The translations under genes and the position numbers were made by a program. Shown piece by piece: positions 1 through 9,766 of a stretch of 64,000 nt of DNA. The stretch comes from Nocardioides sp. BGMRC 2183 (GTDB lineage: Bacteria; Actinomycetota; Actinomycetes; Propionibacteriales; Nocardioidaceae), in NCBI GenBank assembly GCA_008123405.1, contig VSSA01000007.1, positions 62,001 through 126,000 of the forward strand, written 5' to 3'. The notes under the pieces are model-generated. The model was not told where the DNA came from, ran no database searches, and saw only the letters and a program-made list of their open reading frames with translations. Each line of letters starts with the position of its first letter. The first letter of the stretch is position 1.

Positions 1-1296
1 CTCCCAGGGCTCGCCGAGCTCCTCGTGGAACCACTTGGTGGCCGCGTGGTGACGCAGGTTGCGGTAGACGATCGTCTTGGGCCAGGCGTTGTCGGGGTCG
101 TGCTCGTCGACCCAGCGGCGTACCCGGTGCCAGCGGTCGTTGTGCATCTCGGGCTTGACCGGGAGGCCGGTGACGGTGTCGACGAAGAGCCACTGCTCGT
201 CGGCGGGGTCGATCGGGTAGTTCCACCACGCGAGGGTCGAGTCGCCGTCGCGCAGCGCGAGCTTGGCGCGACGCTGGCGTTCCTCCTCCTGTCGGTTGAG
301 GACCTGCTGCATCGCGGCCGTCGGCGGCAGGTCGAGGAGTTCCTTCACGCGGGGGAGCAGCTCGCCCTCCATCAAGGACCGGGGGAGCGGCACCTCGTGG
401 ATCACGTGGTTCTTCACCGGGCCACGGAAGCCGGGCGCGTGGCGCGGGGCCGTCCAGCTGCCGTTGACCTGGACGTAGCCGCGATCGAAGAAGACGTCGA
501 TGGCGCGCAGTCCGTTCTGCTCGCTGAGGCGGAGGCCGCCGTACGCCGCGACGCGGATCTTGGTGCCGAACAGAGGGAGCCGCGTCATCAGGGGGTCGGT
601 GCCGTCCGGGCCGCAGAGCGCGTCGGCGCCGGTCGCCATCGCGTCGACCTGTCGGGTCTCGGGGCGTAGGCGTGGGTCGACGTAGTGCGTCGTCGCGCCG
701 TGGAGCACCGTCGACCTGCCGATCTCGAGGCCGTCGACCGGGTCGATCGAGCGGTCCAGCCAGCCCAGGCGCCAAGCGAGCTTCCGCATCGCCGCCATCG
801 CCCCGCGCAGGTCCTCCTTGCCGCGCGCGGAGTGCAGCGTGGCCGAGGCATGCTGCATCACCTTGCGGCTGTGCTCGATCCGCCACTTCGCGACCGGTAC
901 GTCGCCGATGGCGGGCACGATGTGCGCTTTGAGGCGTGACTCCCGGTTCTGGATCGTCCGGATCGCCTTGCCGCGCAGGCGACTGTCCTCGACGTACTTC
1001 TCGCCCAGGGCGGCGATCGTCTGGGTGAGCCGTTCCCGGCTGCCGGTGGGGGTGGACTGCTCGGTGTCCAGGGCGACCTCTGCCTGGGCGAAGATCTGGC
1101 GCGCCTCGGCCTCGGTCGCCGCTCTTCGGAGCACCCGCTTCCACGGTTCGCCGTCGCCAGGCGGTGCCCGGAACATCACCTGGTAGCCCGCGCCGCCGTT
1201 CGTCGCGTAGAGCCGCACCCGCCACGGCTTGTGGCCAGCCCCGACGCGTCGCTCCTTGCCCTGCATCAGGAGGGTCGACCGCTTGCCAGTGGCCAT
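1..1296 (-). CDS. Tyrosine site-specific recombinase (phage-type integrase), C-terminus beyond the window
   Basis: Reading the minus strand from ATG at 1296 gives 432 open codons that run off the left edge. The N-terminal ~150 residues look like an arm-binding domain followed by a core-binding SAM-like domain (KYVEDSRLRGKAIRTIQNRE region). The catalytic domain shows the box I arginine context AAYGGLRLSEQNGLRAIDVF and near the edge the box II context YRNLRHHAATKWFHEEL. The catalytic tyrosine is not in the window. An AGGAGGGG Shine-Dalgarno lies about 8 nt before the ATG. Family knowledge: such enzymes integrate and excise phages or ICEs, usually at a tRNA. A second mobile element therefore probably extends leftwards with its end near 1.3 kb. 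No att site can be tested here. Confidence 0.85.
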   Translation of the reverse strand, partial: MATGKRSTLLMQGKERRVGAGHKPWRVRLYATNGGAGYQVMFRAPPGDGEPWKRVLRRAATEAEARQIFAQAEVALDTEQSTPTGSRERLTQTIAALGEKYVEDSRLRGKAIRTIQNRESRLKAHIVPAIGDVPVAKWRIEHSRKVMQHASATLHSARGKEDLRGAMAAMRKLAWRLGWLDRSIDPVDGLEIGRSTVLHGATTHYVDPRLRPETRQVDAMATGADALCGPDGTDPLMTRLPLFGTKIRVAAYGGLRLSEQNGLRAIDVFFDRGYVQVNGSWTAPRHAPGFRGPVKNHVIHEVPLPRSLMEGELLPRVKELLDLPPTAAMQQVLNRQEEERQRRAKLALRDGDSTLAWWNYPIDPADEQWLFVDTVTGLPVKPEMHNDRWHRVRRWVDEHDPDNAWPKTIVYRNLRHHAATKWFHEELGEPWE

Positions 1297-1365
1297 GTGC
1301 CGTCCCCTCCTAGGCTGGGTACAGCGGGTCCGAGATCGACGTCATCGTAACCCCGACCCGGGCCG

Positions 1366-1418
1366 AATATGTATCACTAATATGTATCACTAGATGCCGA
1401 GTGATACACGTGTCACTC
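1366..1418. promoter_or_regulatory. Tandem and inverted GTATCACT sites between integrase and yyaL-like gene
   Basis: A 13-bp unit ATATGTATCACTA is repeated head to tail at 1367-1379 and 1380-1392. An inverted copy of its core, AGTGATAC, follows at 1400-1407 inside an imperfect palindrome at 1399-1418 centred on ACACGTGT. This AT-rich patch is the only regulatory-looking sequence in the 138-bp divergent gap. It could be an operator for either gene, or an integrase/excisionase arm-binding array. Function is inferred only. Confidence 0.5.
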
Positions 1419-1434
1419 GTCAGGAGGCACAGGA

Positions 1435-3480
1435 ATGGCCAATCGGCTAGCCGACGCAACGAGCCCGTACTTACTCCAACATGCCGAGAATCCGGTGGAT
1501 TGGTGGGAGTGGGGACCCGAGGCGTTCGCCGAGGCGAAGCGCCGTGATACACCAGTTCTGGTGTCGGTCGGGTACGCCGCCTGCCACTGGTGCCATGTGA
1601 TGGCTCACGAGTCGTTCGAGGACGAGGCCACCGCCGCCCAGATGAACGCCGACTACGTGAACATCAAGGTGGACCGGGAGGAGCGGCCCGACGTCGACGC
1701 GCTGTACATGCAGGCGACCACGGCGATGACCGGCAACGGTGGATGGCCGATGACCGTGGTGGTCGACCACGACGGCGCCCCGTTCTTCGCCGGCACCTAC
1801 TTCCCGGACCGGCCGCGGCACGGACAGCCAGCGTTCCGTCAGGTCCTGACCGCGTTGACCCAGGCCTGGCGCGAGCGCGGCGAGGACGTGCGGACCACGG
1901 CGGGCCGCGTGGCCGAGCACCTGGCGCGGGAGGTGACGCTGCCGTCGTACCCGATCGATGCGGGGCGGATCGGCGCGGCGGTGGAGACGCTGGCCAGCGA
2001 GTTCGACCCGATGGCCGGCGGGTTCGGCGACGCCCCGAAGTTCCCCCCGACGATGGTGCTGGAGTTCCTGCGGCGCGCCGCCGCGACGCCCTCGTTGCTC
2101 GGCGACGAACAACGGCGCCAGGCGGCGCACATGCTGGCGCGGACCACCGCCGCGATGGCTGGCAGCGGGATGTACGACCAGGTCGGGGGTGGCTTCGCCC
2201 GCTACGCGGTCGATCGCGGGTGGGTGGTGCCGCACTTCGAGAAGATGCTCTACGACAACGCCCAGCTGGTCGGCCTCTACGCCCGCCTCGGCACCGAGAC
2301 CGGAGACCGGATCGCCGTCGAGACCGCCGACTTCCTGCTCCGCGAGCTGCGAACCACCGAGGGCGGATTCGCCTCCGCACTGGACGCCGACTCACCGGTC
2401 GCGCCGGGCGGGCCGAGCCGCGAAGGCGCCTTCTACGCCTGGACGCCCGCGCAGCTGGTCGAGGCGCTGGGGCAGGAGCGCGGCCGGTGGGCAGCCGAGC
2501 TGTTCGCGGTCACGGCCGAGGGAACCTTCGAGCACGGAGCCTCCACCCTTCAGCTCCGGCACCGGCCCACCGATCCCGCCGACCTGCGGCGGCTCGCCGA
2601 AGTCCGGTCCCGGCTGCTCGACGCCCGCGAGGAGCGCCCGCGCCCGGCCCGCGACGACAAGATCGTCGCAGCCTGGAACGGCTTGGCGATCAGCGGGCTC
2701 TGCGACCTCGCCCGCCGCACCGGACGCCTCGAGTACGTCGACGCGGCACGCGCCGCCGCCGACCTGCTCGAGCGGGTCCACCTGCAGCCCACGGCGACCG
2801 GATCGGCGCGCCTGCTGCGGGTCTCCCGCGACGGCGTCGCCGGCGCCCACGCCGGCGTGCTCGAGGACTACGGGTGTGTGGCCTCGGGCTTCCTGGCGTT
2901 GGCGGCGGCGACCGCTGACCCGCGGTGGCTGCGTCACGCCACGGCCCTGCTGGACACCGCGCTCGACGGGTTCGCCGCCCCCGACGGCGGCTTCTACGAC
3001 ACCCACGCCGACGCGGAGGCGCTGCTCGCGCGCCCGCGCGACCCCGGCGACAACGCCTCGCCGAGCGGCTTCTCCAGCCTGGTCCACGCGCTGGCCGAAG
3101 CGCACGCGCTGACCGGTGAAGGACGCTATCGCGACGCGGCCGAGCGGGCGCTGGGCACGGCGGCGCTGCTCGCCGAGAAGTCACCGCGGTTCGCAGGATG
3201 GAGCCTGGCTGCGGCCGTCACCCTGCTCGACGGACCGTTGGAGATCGCGGTGGTCGGACCGGCCGGCGCCGACCGGGACGCGTTGGAGCGTCGCGCGCTG
3301 GGGCTTCCGGGCGCCGTCGTGATCACCGCGGACGGTCCGGTCGAGGGGATCGGCCTGCTAGGCGGGCGGACCGCGGTCGACGGGCTGCCGGCGGCGTACG
3401 TGTGCCGGGGACAGGTCTGCGAGCGGCCGGTCACCTCGCCCGACGACCTGCCGGGTGACGATGGCTACTCCGATGGCTAG
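1435..3480 (+). CDS. Thioredoxin domain-containing protein, YyaL/DUF255 (SPATA20) family
   Basis: 681 residues, normal for the family. The N-terminal ~160 residues are the DUF255 thioredoxin-like domain with the family hallmarks [17 protein letters not shown] and a CHWC motif at about residues 52-55 ([16 protein letters not shown]). The remainder is an (alpha/alpha) barrel resembling glycoside hydrolase folds, with [21 protein letters not shown] and LYDNAQL typical of YyaL. The ATG has an AGGAGG Shine-Dalgarno about 8 nt upstream. The biochemical role is not settled in bacteria; a redox or protein quality-control role is often assumed. The 3' end overlaps the next reading frame. Confidence 0.93.
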   Translation: MANRLADATSPYLLQHAENPVDWWEWGPEAFAEAKRRDTPVLVSVGYAACHWCHVMAHESFEDEATAAQMNADYVNIKVDREERPDVDALYMQATTAMTGNGGWPMTVVVDHDGAPFFAGTYFPDRPRHGQPAFRQVLTALTQAWRERGEDVRTTAGRVAEHLAREVTLPSYPIDAGRIGAAVETLASEFDPMAGGFGDAPKFPPTMVLEFLRRAAATPSLLGDEQRRQAAHMLARTTAAMAGSGMYDQVGGGFARYAVDRGWVVPHFEKMLYDNAQLVGLYARLGTETGDRIAVETADFLLRELRTTEGGFASALDADSPVAPGGPSREGAFYAWTPAQLVEALGQERGRWAAELFAVTAEGTFEHGASTLQLRHRPTDPADLRRLAEVRSRLLDAREERPRPARDDKIVAAWNGLAISGLCDLARRTGRLEYVDAARAAADLLERVHLQPTATGSARLLRVSRDGVAGAHAGVLEDYGCVASGFLALAAATADPRWLRHATALLDTALDGFAAPDGGFYDTHADAEALLARPRDPGDNASPSGFSSLVHALAEAHALTGEGRYRDAAERALGTAALLAEKSPRFAGWSLAAAVTLLDGPLEIAVVGPAGADRDALERRALGLPGAVVITADGPVEGIGLLGGRTAVDGLPAAYVCRGQVCERPVTSPDDLPGDDGYSDG

Positions 3481-4225
3481 ACCGATGAGCGAGCGGTGGC
3501 GTTCCGGTCTGGTGCTGCTGCTCAGCGTCGCCCTCTTCGCCGGCATCGTGCTCTTCGCGCCGGGTAGCAACTTGTCGGCGGTCCGCCGGCTCCTCGGGTT
3601 GCAGTCACCCTTGGGCAATCCGGCGGAGGTGCCCGACGAGGGCACCTACGCCTTCCTCGCCACCCAGCCGGGCGGCGACGACCCGGTGGCCTGGGACCCG
3701 TGCCGGGAGATCCGCTACGAGGTGAACCCCGACGGCGGCCCCGACGATGCCGTGGAACTGGTCGCCGACGCCCTCGCCGACGCCTCGGAGATCAGCGGCC
3801 TCCAGTTCGACTACCTGGGGGAGACCGACCGGCGTCCGGTGTGGGAGTCCCGGTTCGTCCCCGGCTTCGGACGTGCCGAGCCGGTCCTCTTCTCGTGGGC
3901 GGACGAGGATGAGGTCGCCGAGCTCGACGGCGACGTTGTCGGCCTCGGCGGTGCCGGCGCCATCGAGGAGGGAGGGTGGAGCCGCTACGTGACCGGTGCG
4001 GTCACGCTCGACACCGACGACCGGGCCGAGCTCGCCGCTGCCCGCGGACTCGATCCTGAGACGGTGCGCCGCGCCACCCTGCTGCACGAGATCGGTCACC
4101 TGCTCGGGCTCGACCACGTCGACTCGCCGTACGAGCTGATGCAGCCCCACAACAGCGGGATCACCGACTATGCCGCCGGGGATCAGGCCGGGTTGGCTGC
4201 GCTGGGCTCGGGGCGCTGCAGCTGA
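3455..4225 (+). CDS. Matrixin-like zinc metalloprotease, membrane-anchored
   Basis: About 246-256 residues depending on start. A single N-terminal hydrophobic segment ([17 protein letters not shown]) follows a short basic stretch, suggesting export with a signal anchor. The C-terminal domain carries the full metzincin signature [12 protein letters not shown] (HExxHxxGxxH) followed by a Met-turn YELMQP. The function is therefore a secreted or surface zinc endopeptidase; the substrate is unknown. The start is uncertain: GTG 3455, ATG 3464, 3473 or 3485 are all in frame and the first ones overlap the preceding gene. None has a strong ribosome site, so translation may be coupled to the upstream gene. 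Confidence 0.8.
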   Translation: MTMATPMARPMSERWRSGLVLLLSVALFAGIVLFAPGSNLSAVRRLLGLQSPLGNPAEVPDEGTYAFLATQPGGDDPVAWDPCREIRYEVNPDGGPDDAVELVADALADASEISGLQFDYLGETDRRPVWESRFVPGFGRAEPVLFSWADEDEVAELDGDVVGLGGAGAIEEGGWSRYVTGAVTLDTDDRAELAAARGLDPETVRRATLLHEIGHLLGLDHVDSPYELMQPHNSGITDYAAGDQAGLAALGSGRCS

Positions 4226-4232
4226 AACGATC

Positions 4233-4934
4233 TCACCCGCCGAGCGCGAACGCGGTCAGGAAGCCCAGGGCAGTAGCGATCCCGACCCACCAGCCCCCGT
4301 CGCGATAGGCGGTCGGCATCAACGAGTCGGCGAGCACCGCGATGGTTGCACCGCCCGCCACCGCCTGGGTGGCGGCGATGGTCCCGGTCGAGATCGTGGT
4401 GGACAGGGCATCGGCTGCCGGCACGGTGAGCGCCAGCAGGACCGCGGTGGCGGTCCACATCGCCATGCCGCGCCGCGGCGCGATCGCGTGGTCCTGGCGC
4501 ATCGACGCGCCGCCGGCGACCGCCTCGGGCATGTTGCCGACCGCGATCGCCACCAGCAGCACCAGGCCACCCTCGGTGAGGGAGACGCCGAGCGCAATGT
4601 TCTCCGGGACCCCGTCGAGCAACGCCCCGAGCATCAGCGCGGGCCCCAGCGCCGCCGGACCGAGCCGGGTCTCGACCAGGCGGTCGGCCACGACGTACAC
4701 CAGGGTGCCGGCCATCAGAGCAGCGCCGGCCGGCATCAGACCGAGCTCGTCGAAGGCTGGCTGGAAGAGCTCGGTGGAGACCGCGGCCAACATGGTGCCG
4801 GCGCCGAAGGCCATCAACGCCGCCAACAGCCAGCGCGGCAGGTCGTAGCGCAGGCCGACCGCGGCGCCGATCAGCAGCGGCAGCGCGGTTCCCAGACCGA
4901 ACAGCCACGGCTCGAGGGGGGAGGTCACCGGCAC
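4233..4934 (-). CDS. ZIP family divalent metal transporter
   Basis: 233 residues, almost entirely membrane segments (about eight). The two ZIP metal-site helices are present: GALLDGVPENIALGVSL (TM4-like, with conserved Pro-Glu-Asn) and VAIAVGNMPEAVAGG (TM5-like). ZIP proteins move Zn, Mn or Fe into the cytoplasm; the substrate cannot be told from sequence. The gene is convergent with the metalloprotease (7-bp gap) and divergent from the aldehyde dehydrogenase (about 40 bp), which leaves little room for a promoter. A link with the neighbouring zinc protease is possible but speculative. Confidence 0.85.
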   Translation of the reverse strand: MPVTSPLEPWLFGLGTALPLLIGAAVGLRYDLPRWLLAALMAFGAGTMLAAVSTELFQPAFDELGLMPAGAALMAGTLVYVVADRLVETRLGPAALGPALMLGALLDGVPENIALGVSLTEGGLVLLVAIAVGNMPEAVAGGASMRQDHAIAPRRGMAMWTATAVLLALTVPAADALSTTISTGTIAATQAVAGGATIAVLADSLMPTAYRDGGWWVGIATALGFLTAFALGG

Positions 4935-4975
4935 AGCCTATTCATCGTCGCGGGGGCCGGGAGTAGGTTCGGATC

Positions 4976-6478
4976 GTGACCATCACCGACGCCACCGCGT
5001 CCGCCACCGACGCCACGTTCACCTCGCTCGACCCCGCCACCGGCGATGTCGTCGGCACCCATCCGATCCACTCCGAGGACGAGGTGCGGGCAACGGTGGA
5101 GCGCGCCCGACGCGAGGCGACATGGTGGGAGTCGCTGGGGTTCACCGGCCGCAAGAAGCAGCTCGCGTTGTGGCGCGGACTGATTGCGCGCCGGATGCCC
5201 GAGCTGGCCGACCTGATGACGGCCGAGACCGGCAAGCCGACCGGCGACGCCCTGCTGGAGATCTCCCTCGGCGTCGACCACCTGCACTGGGCGGCTGGTC
5301 ACGCCGGCAAGGTGCTCGGGCGGCGAAGCGTGTCGCCGGGCCTGCTGATGGTCAACCAGGCGGCGAGCGTCGGCTACCGCCCGCTCGGCGTGGTGGGCGT
5401 GATCGGACCCTGGAACTACCCGGTCTTCACCCCGCTCGGCTCGATCGCCTACGCGTTGGCGGCCGGCAACGCGGTCGTCTTCAAGCCCAGCGAATACACC
5501 CCCGGCGTCGGGCAGTGGCTGGCCGACACCTTCCTCGAGGCGGTCGGTCGCCCGGTCCTCCAGGTCGTCACCGGCTACGGCGAGACCGGGGCCGCGCTGT
5601 GCCGGGCCGGCGTCGACAAGGTCGCCTTCACTGGCTCCACCGCCACCGGCAAGCGGGTGATGGCCGCCTGCGCCGAGACCCTGACCCCGGTGGTGATCGA
5701 GGCCGGCGGCAAGGACGCGCTGCTGGTCGATGCCGACGCCGACCTGACCGACGCCGCGGAGGCGGCGGTGTGGGGCGCCTGTGGCAACGCCGGACAGACC
5801 TGCGCCGGAGTCGAGCGGGTCTACGTGCACGAGCAGGTCTACGACGACTTCCTCACCGAGATCGTCGCCCAGGCACAGCAGGTGCGGTCGGGTCCGGGCG
5901 AGCAGGTCGGCCCGATCACGATGCCGAAGCAGCTGGAGGTGATCCGACGCCACATCGACGACGCGTTGGCCGGTGGCGCCCGCGCGCTGGTCGGCGGCGC
6001 CGACGCGGTCGGGGAGCGCTATGTCCAGCCGACGGTGCTGGTCGACGTCCCCGAGGACTCCTCGACCCAGCAGGAGGAGACCTTCGGCCCGACGGTGACC
6101 GTCACCAAGGTGCGCGACATGGACGAGGCGGTGCGGCTGGCCAACGGCACCCGGTATGCGCTCGGCTCGACCGTCTTCTCCGCCAAGCGCGGGATGGAGA
6201 TCGCCGAGCGGCTGCGGGCCGGGATGACCGCGATCAACGCGGTGATCTCCTTCGCAGCGATCCCGACGCTGCCCTTCGGCGGTGTCGGCGACTCCGGCTT
6301 CGGCCGGATCCACGGCGCGGACGGGCTGCGCGAGTTCAGCTATCCGCACGCCATCGCCCGGCAGCGGTTCAAGCCCGCCCTCGCGCTGACCACCTTCGCC
6401 CGCACCGAGAAGGCCGAGCAGCAGCTGACCACGATGATCGGCGCTCTCTACGGCCGCGCCGGCAAGGAACGGACGTGA
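4976..6478 (+). CDS. NAD(P)-dependent aldehyde dehydrogenase, succinate-semialdehyde dehydrogenase-like
   Basis: 500 residues with the full ALDH fold. Visible motifs are the NAD-binding GPWNYPV segment, the cofactor loop FTGSTATGKRV, the general-base glutamate in VIEAGGKDALLV (about residue 241) and the catalytic cysteine in GNAGQTCAGVERVYV (about residue 276). The C-terminal PFGGVGDSGFGR motif is also typical. Oxidises an aldehyde to the acid; the substrate is not defined by sequence, though it looks like the broad succinate-semialdehyde branch. Starts at GTG 4976. Its stop overlaps the GTG of rlmC by 4 nt (GTGA), so the two are probably co-translated although unrelated in function. Confidence 0.9.
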   Translation: MTITDATASATDATFTSLDPATGDVVGTHPIHSEDEVRATVERARREATWWESLGFTGRKKQLALWRGLIARRMPELADLMTAETGKPTGDALLEISLGVDHLHWAAGHAGKVLGRRSVSPGLLMVNQAASVGYRPLGVVGVIGPWNYPVFTPLGSIAYALAAGNAVVFKPSEYTPGVGQWLADTFLEAVGRPVLQVVTGYGETGAALCRAGVDKVAFTGSTATGKRVMAACAETLTPVVIEAGGKDALLVDADADLTDAAEAAVWGACGNAGQTCAGVERVYVHEQVYDDFLTEIVAQAQQVRSGPGEQVGPITMPKQLEVIRRHIDDALAGGARALVGGADAVGERYVQPTVLVDVPEDSSTQQEETFGPTVTVTKVRDMDEAVRLANGTRYALGSTVFSAKRGMEIAERLRAGMTAINAVISFAAIPTLPFGGVGDSGFGRIHGADGLREFSYPHAIARQRFKPALALTTFARTEKAEQQLTTMIGALYGRAGKERT

Positions 6479-7659
6479 GCGCTGCGGTCCTCGACTGCGC
6501 CCACTACGACGTGGGGGAGTGCCGGTCCTGCACCTGGCTCCGGCTCCCGTACGACGACCAGCTGGCCGCCAAGGACCGCGCGGCCCGCAGCGCCGCCATG
6601 CCGGCCACCGACGCCGCGACCGCCTGGCTGCCCCCGCATCACAGCGCCGCCGCTGGGTTCCGCAACAAGGCGAAGATGGTGGTGACCGGCACCGTCGACG
6701 CCCCGGTGCTCGGCATCCTCGGGCCGCCAGCAGTCGGAGGCGTGGGTGGGGTCGACCTGCAGGACTGTCCGCTGCACACGCCCGGGCTGCAGGCCGCGCT
6801 GCCCGAGTTGGCCGCCTTCGTCACCCGCGCCGGGCTGAGGCCCTACGACATCGTCGAACGCAGCGGCGAGCTCAAGCACATCCTGGTCACGGAGTCCCCC
6901 GACGGCGAACTGATGGCCCGTTGGGTACTGCGCTCCACCGAGGCCGAGGCCCGGATCCGCAAGCACCTGCCGTGGCTGCGGCGGCGACTGCCGACGTTGC
7001 GGGTGGTCACCCTGAACATCCAGCCCACCCCCGCCGCGCTGCTGGAGGGCGAGCGGGAGATCGTGCTCACCGAGCGGGCGACCATGCCGATGCGGCTCGG
7101 CGAGCACACCCTGCACCTGGGGCCGCGGAGCTTCTTCCAGACCAACACCGCTGTCGCCGCGGCCCTCTACGCCCGCGCCGCGGAGTGGATCGACGACACC
7201 GCGCCGGCCTCGCTGTGGGACCTCTACTGCGGAGTCGGCGGATTCGCGCTGCACGCCGCGGCGCCGGGGCGCGTGGTCACCGGCATCGAGATCAGCGACG
7301 CCGCGATCGCCTCGGCCGAGCGGAGCCGGGACGAGGCGGTGGCGGACGGGCGCCCGATCGGGGAGGTGCGGTTCCTGGCGGCCGACGCGACGTCGTACGT
7401 GCTCGGGAGTCGGGTGGCGCAGCGACCGGAGATGGTGGTGGTCAACCCACCACGGCGCGGGCTCGGCGCCGCACTCGCAGATTGGATCGAGGGCTCTGGG
7501 GTGCGACACGTGCTCTACTCCAGCTGCAACCCGGTCACCCTGGGCGCGGACCTGGGCCGGATGGGCTCCTATCGGGTGGCGCGGGGCCAGACGTTCGACA
7601 TGTTCCCGCAGACCGCGCACGCGGAGGTGCTGGTGCTGCTCACCCGCCGCGGCGGGTGA
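6475..7659 (+). CDS. rlmC: 23S rRNA (uracil-C5)-methyltransferase, RlmC/RumB type
   Basis: 394 residues. The N-terminus has closely spaced cysteines (C..YDVGECRSC) as in the [4Fe-4S] cluster site of RumB/RlmC, and there is no TRAM domain, which fits RlmC better than RlmD. A SAM-binding motif LYCGVGGFALH lies near residue 250, and the catalytic nucleophile context YSSCNPVTLGADL near residue 349. The NPPRRGLG motif is also conserved. Transfers a methyl group to a uridine of 23S rRNA. GTG start at 6475 is supported by the 4-nt GTGA overlap; a longer upstream open frame is only antisense-free read-through of the ALDH gene. Confidence 0.88.
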   Translation: MSAAVLDCAHYDVGECRSCTWLRLPYDDQLAAKDRAARSAAMPATDAATAWLPPHHSAAAGFRNKAKMVVTGTVDAPVLGILGPPAVGGVGGVDLQDCPLHTPGLQAALPELAAFVTRAGLRPYDIVERSGELKHILVTESPDGELMARWVLRSTEAEARIRKHLPWLRRRLPTLRVVTLNIQPTPAALLEGEREIVLTERATMPMRLGEHTLHLGPRSFFQTNTAVAAALYARAAEWIDDTAPASLWDLYCGVGGFALHAAAPGRVVTGIEISDAAIASAERSRDEAVADGRPIGEVRFLAADATSYVLGSRVAQRPEMVVVNPPRRGLGAALADWIEGSGVRHVLYSSCNPVTLGADLGRMGSYRVARGQTFDMFPQTAHAEVLVLLTRRGG

Positions 7660-7671
7660 GCTCTCGCAACC

Positions 7672-8400
7672 TCAGCGCAGCGAGTAGGTCGCCATCGAGA
7701 CACCGACGTAGTGCACGACGAAGGCGGCGACGGTGAAGCCGTGGAAGATCTCGTGGAAGCCGAAGGTGCGCGGCCACGGGTTCGGCCACTGGGTGCCGTA
7801 GACCAGCCCGCCGGCGGTGTAGAGCGCGCCACCGACACAGATCAGCACGAAGATCGCGATGCCGATCCCGAGGCCCAACTCGAGGGCGCCGTCGAAGAAC
7901 GCGGGGATGAAGAAGATCGCGGCCCAACCGAGCGCGATGTAGATCGGTGCGGAGAGCCAGCGCGGAGCGCCGGGCCAGAAGAGCTTGAACCCGATGCCGA
8001 GCAGCGCGCCGGTCCAGACCACCGACAGCATCACCACCCGCGAGGTGCCGTCCAGCAGGATCAGCGCGAACGGGGTGTAGGAGCCGGCGATGAACAGGAA
8101 GATGTTGGAGTGGTCGAAGTTCTTCAGCAGCCGCCACATCCGCGGTGACCAGGTGCCCCGGTGGTAGATCGCCGAGACGCCGAAGAGCAGCAGCGCGGAG
8201 ACGACGTACAGCGCGGAGCCGACCCGGGTGGCAGCGGTCGGGGAGAGCGCGATCAGCACGACTCCGGCCGCGAGGACCAGCGGCGTGCTCGCCAGGTGCA
8301 GCCAGCCGCGCAGCTTCGGCTTGACCTCGGCGATCTTCTCCTGGACCTGCTCGAGGCCGGCACGGACGCTGTCTCCGGCGTGCTGGAAGGCCTGGTTCAT
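7672..8400 (-). CDS. trhA: Hemolysin III / TrhA family (PAQR-like) membrane protein
   Basis: 242 residues with seven predicted membrane helices after a charged N-terminal helix of about 30 residues. Family motifs include SAIYHRGTW (the conserved Ser/Tyr-His pair), FDHSNIFLFIAGSYTPF and HEIFHGFTVAAFVVHYVGV, which supply the metal-binding His residues of the PAQR superfamily. Members are linked to membrane-fluidity homeostasis rather than true haemolysis. The gene converges on rlmC with a 12-bp gap. Confidence 0.9.
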   Translation of the reverse strand: MNQAFQHAGDSVRAGLEQVQEKIAEVKPKLRGWLHLASTPLVLAAGVVLIALSPTAATRVGSALYVVSALLLFGVSAIYHRGTWSPRMWRLLKNFDHSNIFLFIAGSYTPFALILLDGTSRVVMLSVVWTGALLGIGFKLFWPGAPRWLSAPIYIALGWAAIFFIPAFFDGALELGLGIGIAIFVLICVGGALYTAGGLVYGTQWPNPWPRTFGFHEIFHGFTVAAFVVHYVGVSMATYSLR

Positions 8401-8442
8401 GCGGATCAGGTTACCGAGGGGTTGTTACAACCGATGAGCCGA

Positions 8443-8480
8443 TTGCTGATCGTTCCCTGAATTCCGGGAACGATCAGCAA
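8443..8480 (-). terminator. Perfect 15-bp hairpin downstream of the AIM24 gene
   Basis: Arms 8443-8457 and 8466-8480 are perfectly complementary around an 8-nt loop. The hairpin lies 15 bp past the AIM24 stop on the minus strand and before the trhA start, so it most likely ends AIM24 transcription. There is no clear U-tract, which is common in actinobacterial terminators. Confidence 0.7.
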
Positions 8481-8494
8481 GGCTCACGCAGAGA

Positions 8495-9655
8495 TCAGTG
8501 GGTGTGGGGTGCGACCACACCGCCCTCGGCGGGCTGCACGATCACGAAACCCTGACCGTTGAACGCGACCTGGAACGCCTCGCCCGATCCGCGGCCGATC
8601 AACGAACCGGCGGTGAAGGTGGAGCGGATCGAGGTCTGCAGGCTGGTCGACCAGGCGACCAGCGCGTGGGCGTCGGCGAAGGTGGGTGCGTCCGCGGCGT
8701 TGAGCACGACCGGCTCGCCGTCGGTGGTGATGGCGACCCAACCGGTGCCGCGCAGGGTGGTGTTGAAGAGGCCCCCGGCCGCCATCGAGCCGCCCTTGAC
8801 CCGCTCCACGTTCCACTCCAGCGAGGCGGAGAAGGCGAGCACGCTGTCGCCGTTGATGGAGAGACCGGCGTTGGTGAGCCGGAGGATGTGCACGTGCTTG
8901 GCGTTGTCGGCGAGGAAGACGTCGCCACGACCCTCGACCCGCATCACCGAGAGGCCCTCACTGGTGAACGCCTTCTTCAGGAACTTGGCGGCGCCGCTGC
9001 CCTGGTAGGCGAAGTTGACGTCGCCCTGGTAGGAGACCATCGACCCCTGCTTGGCCATGAACGGCTCGGTGATCCGGACCCGCAGCAGGCGACGGTTCTG
9101 CAGCACCGCTCCCTCGCCGCCGACCTCGGCATAACGGCCGTCGATCAGGTCGCCGGTGATCCCGCCGAACGCGGCGGCCGGTACCGCGGCGCCGGGCTGC
9201 GGAGCGTGTTGGGGCGCCTGCTGTTGCGGCGGCTGCTGCGGCGGCGCGGCCTGCTGGGGGATGTACGACGGTGGCTGGGCGCTGCGCACCGGCTCCTCAA
9301 CCGGCCGCTCGGCGGGCTGCTCGGCGGGCTGCTCGGCGGGCTGGGCTGCGGCCGGGTGCGCCACCTGGGTCATCCCGTCGAACGGGGCGGGCTCGTCGCC
9401 AGTGGGGTCTGCATCGCTGGACGCTGCATCGCTGGCCGCGTCGTCGCTGGCCGCCACGTCGGTCTCGACCGGTGCGCTCTCGACCGGTGCGCTCTCGGCC
9501 TCGCCTTCGCCCGGCTCGACCGTGGCGGCCGGGCCGTGCAGCGGGTCGTTGCCCACCTCGCCGTTGTCGGCCACGTGGTCGGTCCAACTGGAGCCGTCCC
9601 AGTAGCGCAGCTCGTGACGGCCGGTCGGATCCGGGTGCCAGGCGGCAGGGTTCAT
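8495..9655 (-). CDS. AIM24 family protein with N-terminal DUF2510-like and Pro/Gln-rich linker
   Basis: 386 residues. The first ~30 residues (WHPDPTGRHELRYWDGSSWTDHV) match the short DUF2510 repeat often found at the N-terminus of actinobacterial membrane-associated proteins. A low-complexity acidic then Pro/Gln/Ala-rich linker follows to about residue 170, including four near-identical EQPAEQPAE-like units. The C-terminal ~215 residues are an AIM24/TerD-like beta domain (LLRVRITEPFMAKQGSMVSY, NTTLRGTGWVAITTDGEPVV). Function in bacteria is not established. ATG 9655 begins the DUF2510 motif cleanly. Confidence 0.82.
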   Translation of the reverse strand: MNPAAWHPDPTGRHELRYWDGSSWTDHVADNGEVGNDPLHGPAATVEPGEGEAESAPVESAPVETDVAASDDAASDAASSDADPTGDEPAPFDGMTQVAHPAAAQPAEQPAEQPAERPVEEPVRSAQPPSYIPQQAAPPQQPPQQQAPQHAPQPGAAVPAAAFGGITGDLIDGRYAEVGGEGAVLQNRRLLRVRITEPFMAKQGSMVSYQGDVNFAYQGSGAAKFLKKAFTSEGLSVMRVEGRGDVFLADNAKHVHILRLTNAGLSINGDSVLAFSASLEWNVERVKGGSMAAGGLFNTTLRGTGWVAITTDGEPVVLNAADAPTFADAHALVAWSTSLQTSIRSTFTAGSLIGRGSGEAFQVAFNGQGFVIVQPAEGGVVAPHTH

Positions 9656-9766
9656 CGTCGTACCTTCCTCGGGTGGGGCGCGCGGGTGCGTGCTCCTCAT
9701 CGTTGCAGGCTGCCCGATACCAACGGAAGCAATCGCGGGCGAGCCTGGGCTCGCTACGATCGGGAC

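Noticed and set aside
5122-7659. An 845-residue fusion of an arginine-rich domain with RlmC
   Set aside because: The first 450 codons are a shadow of the aldehyde dehydrogenase; the GTGA overlap at 6475 is the natural rlmC start.
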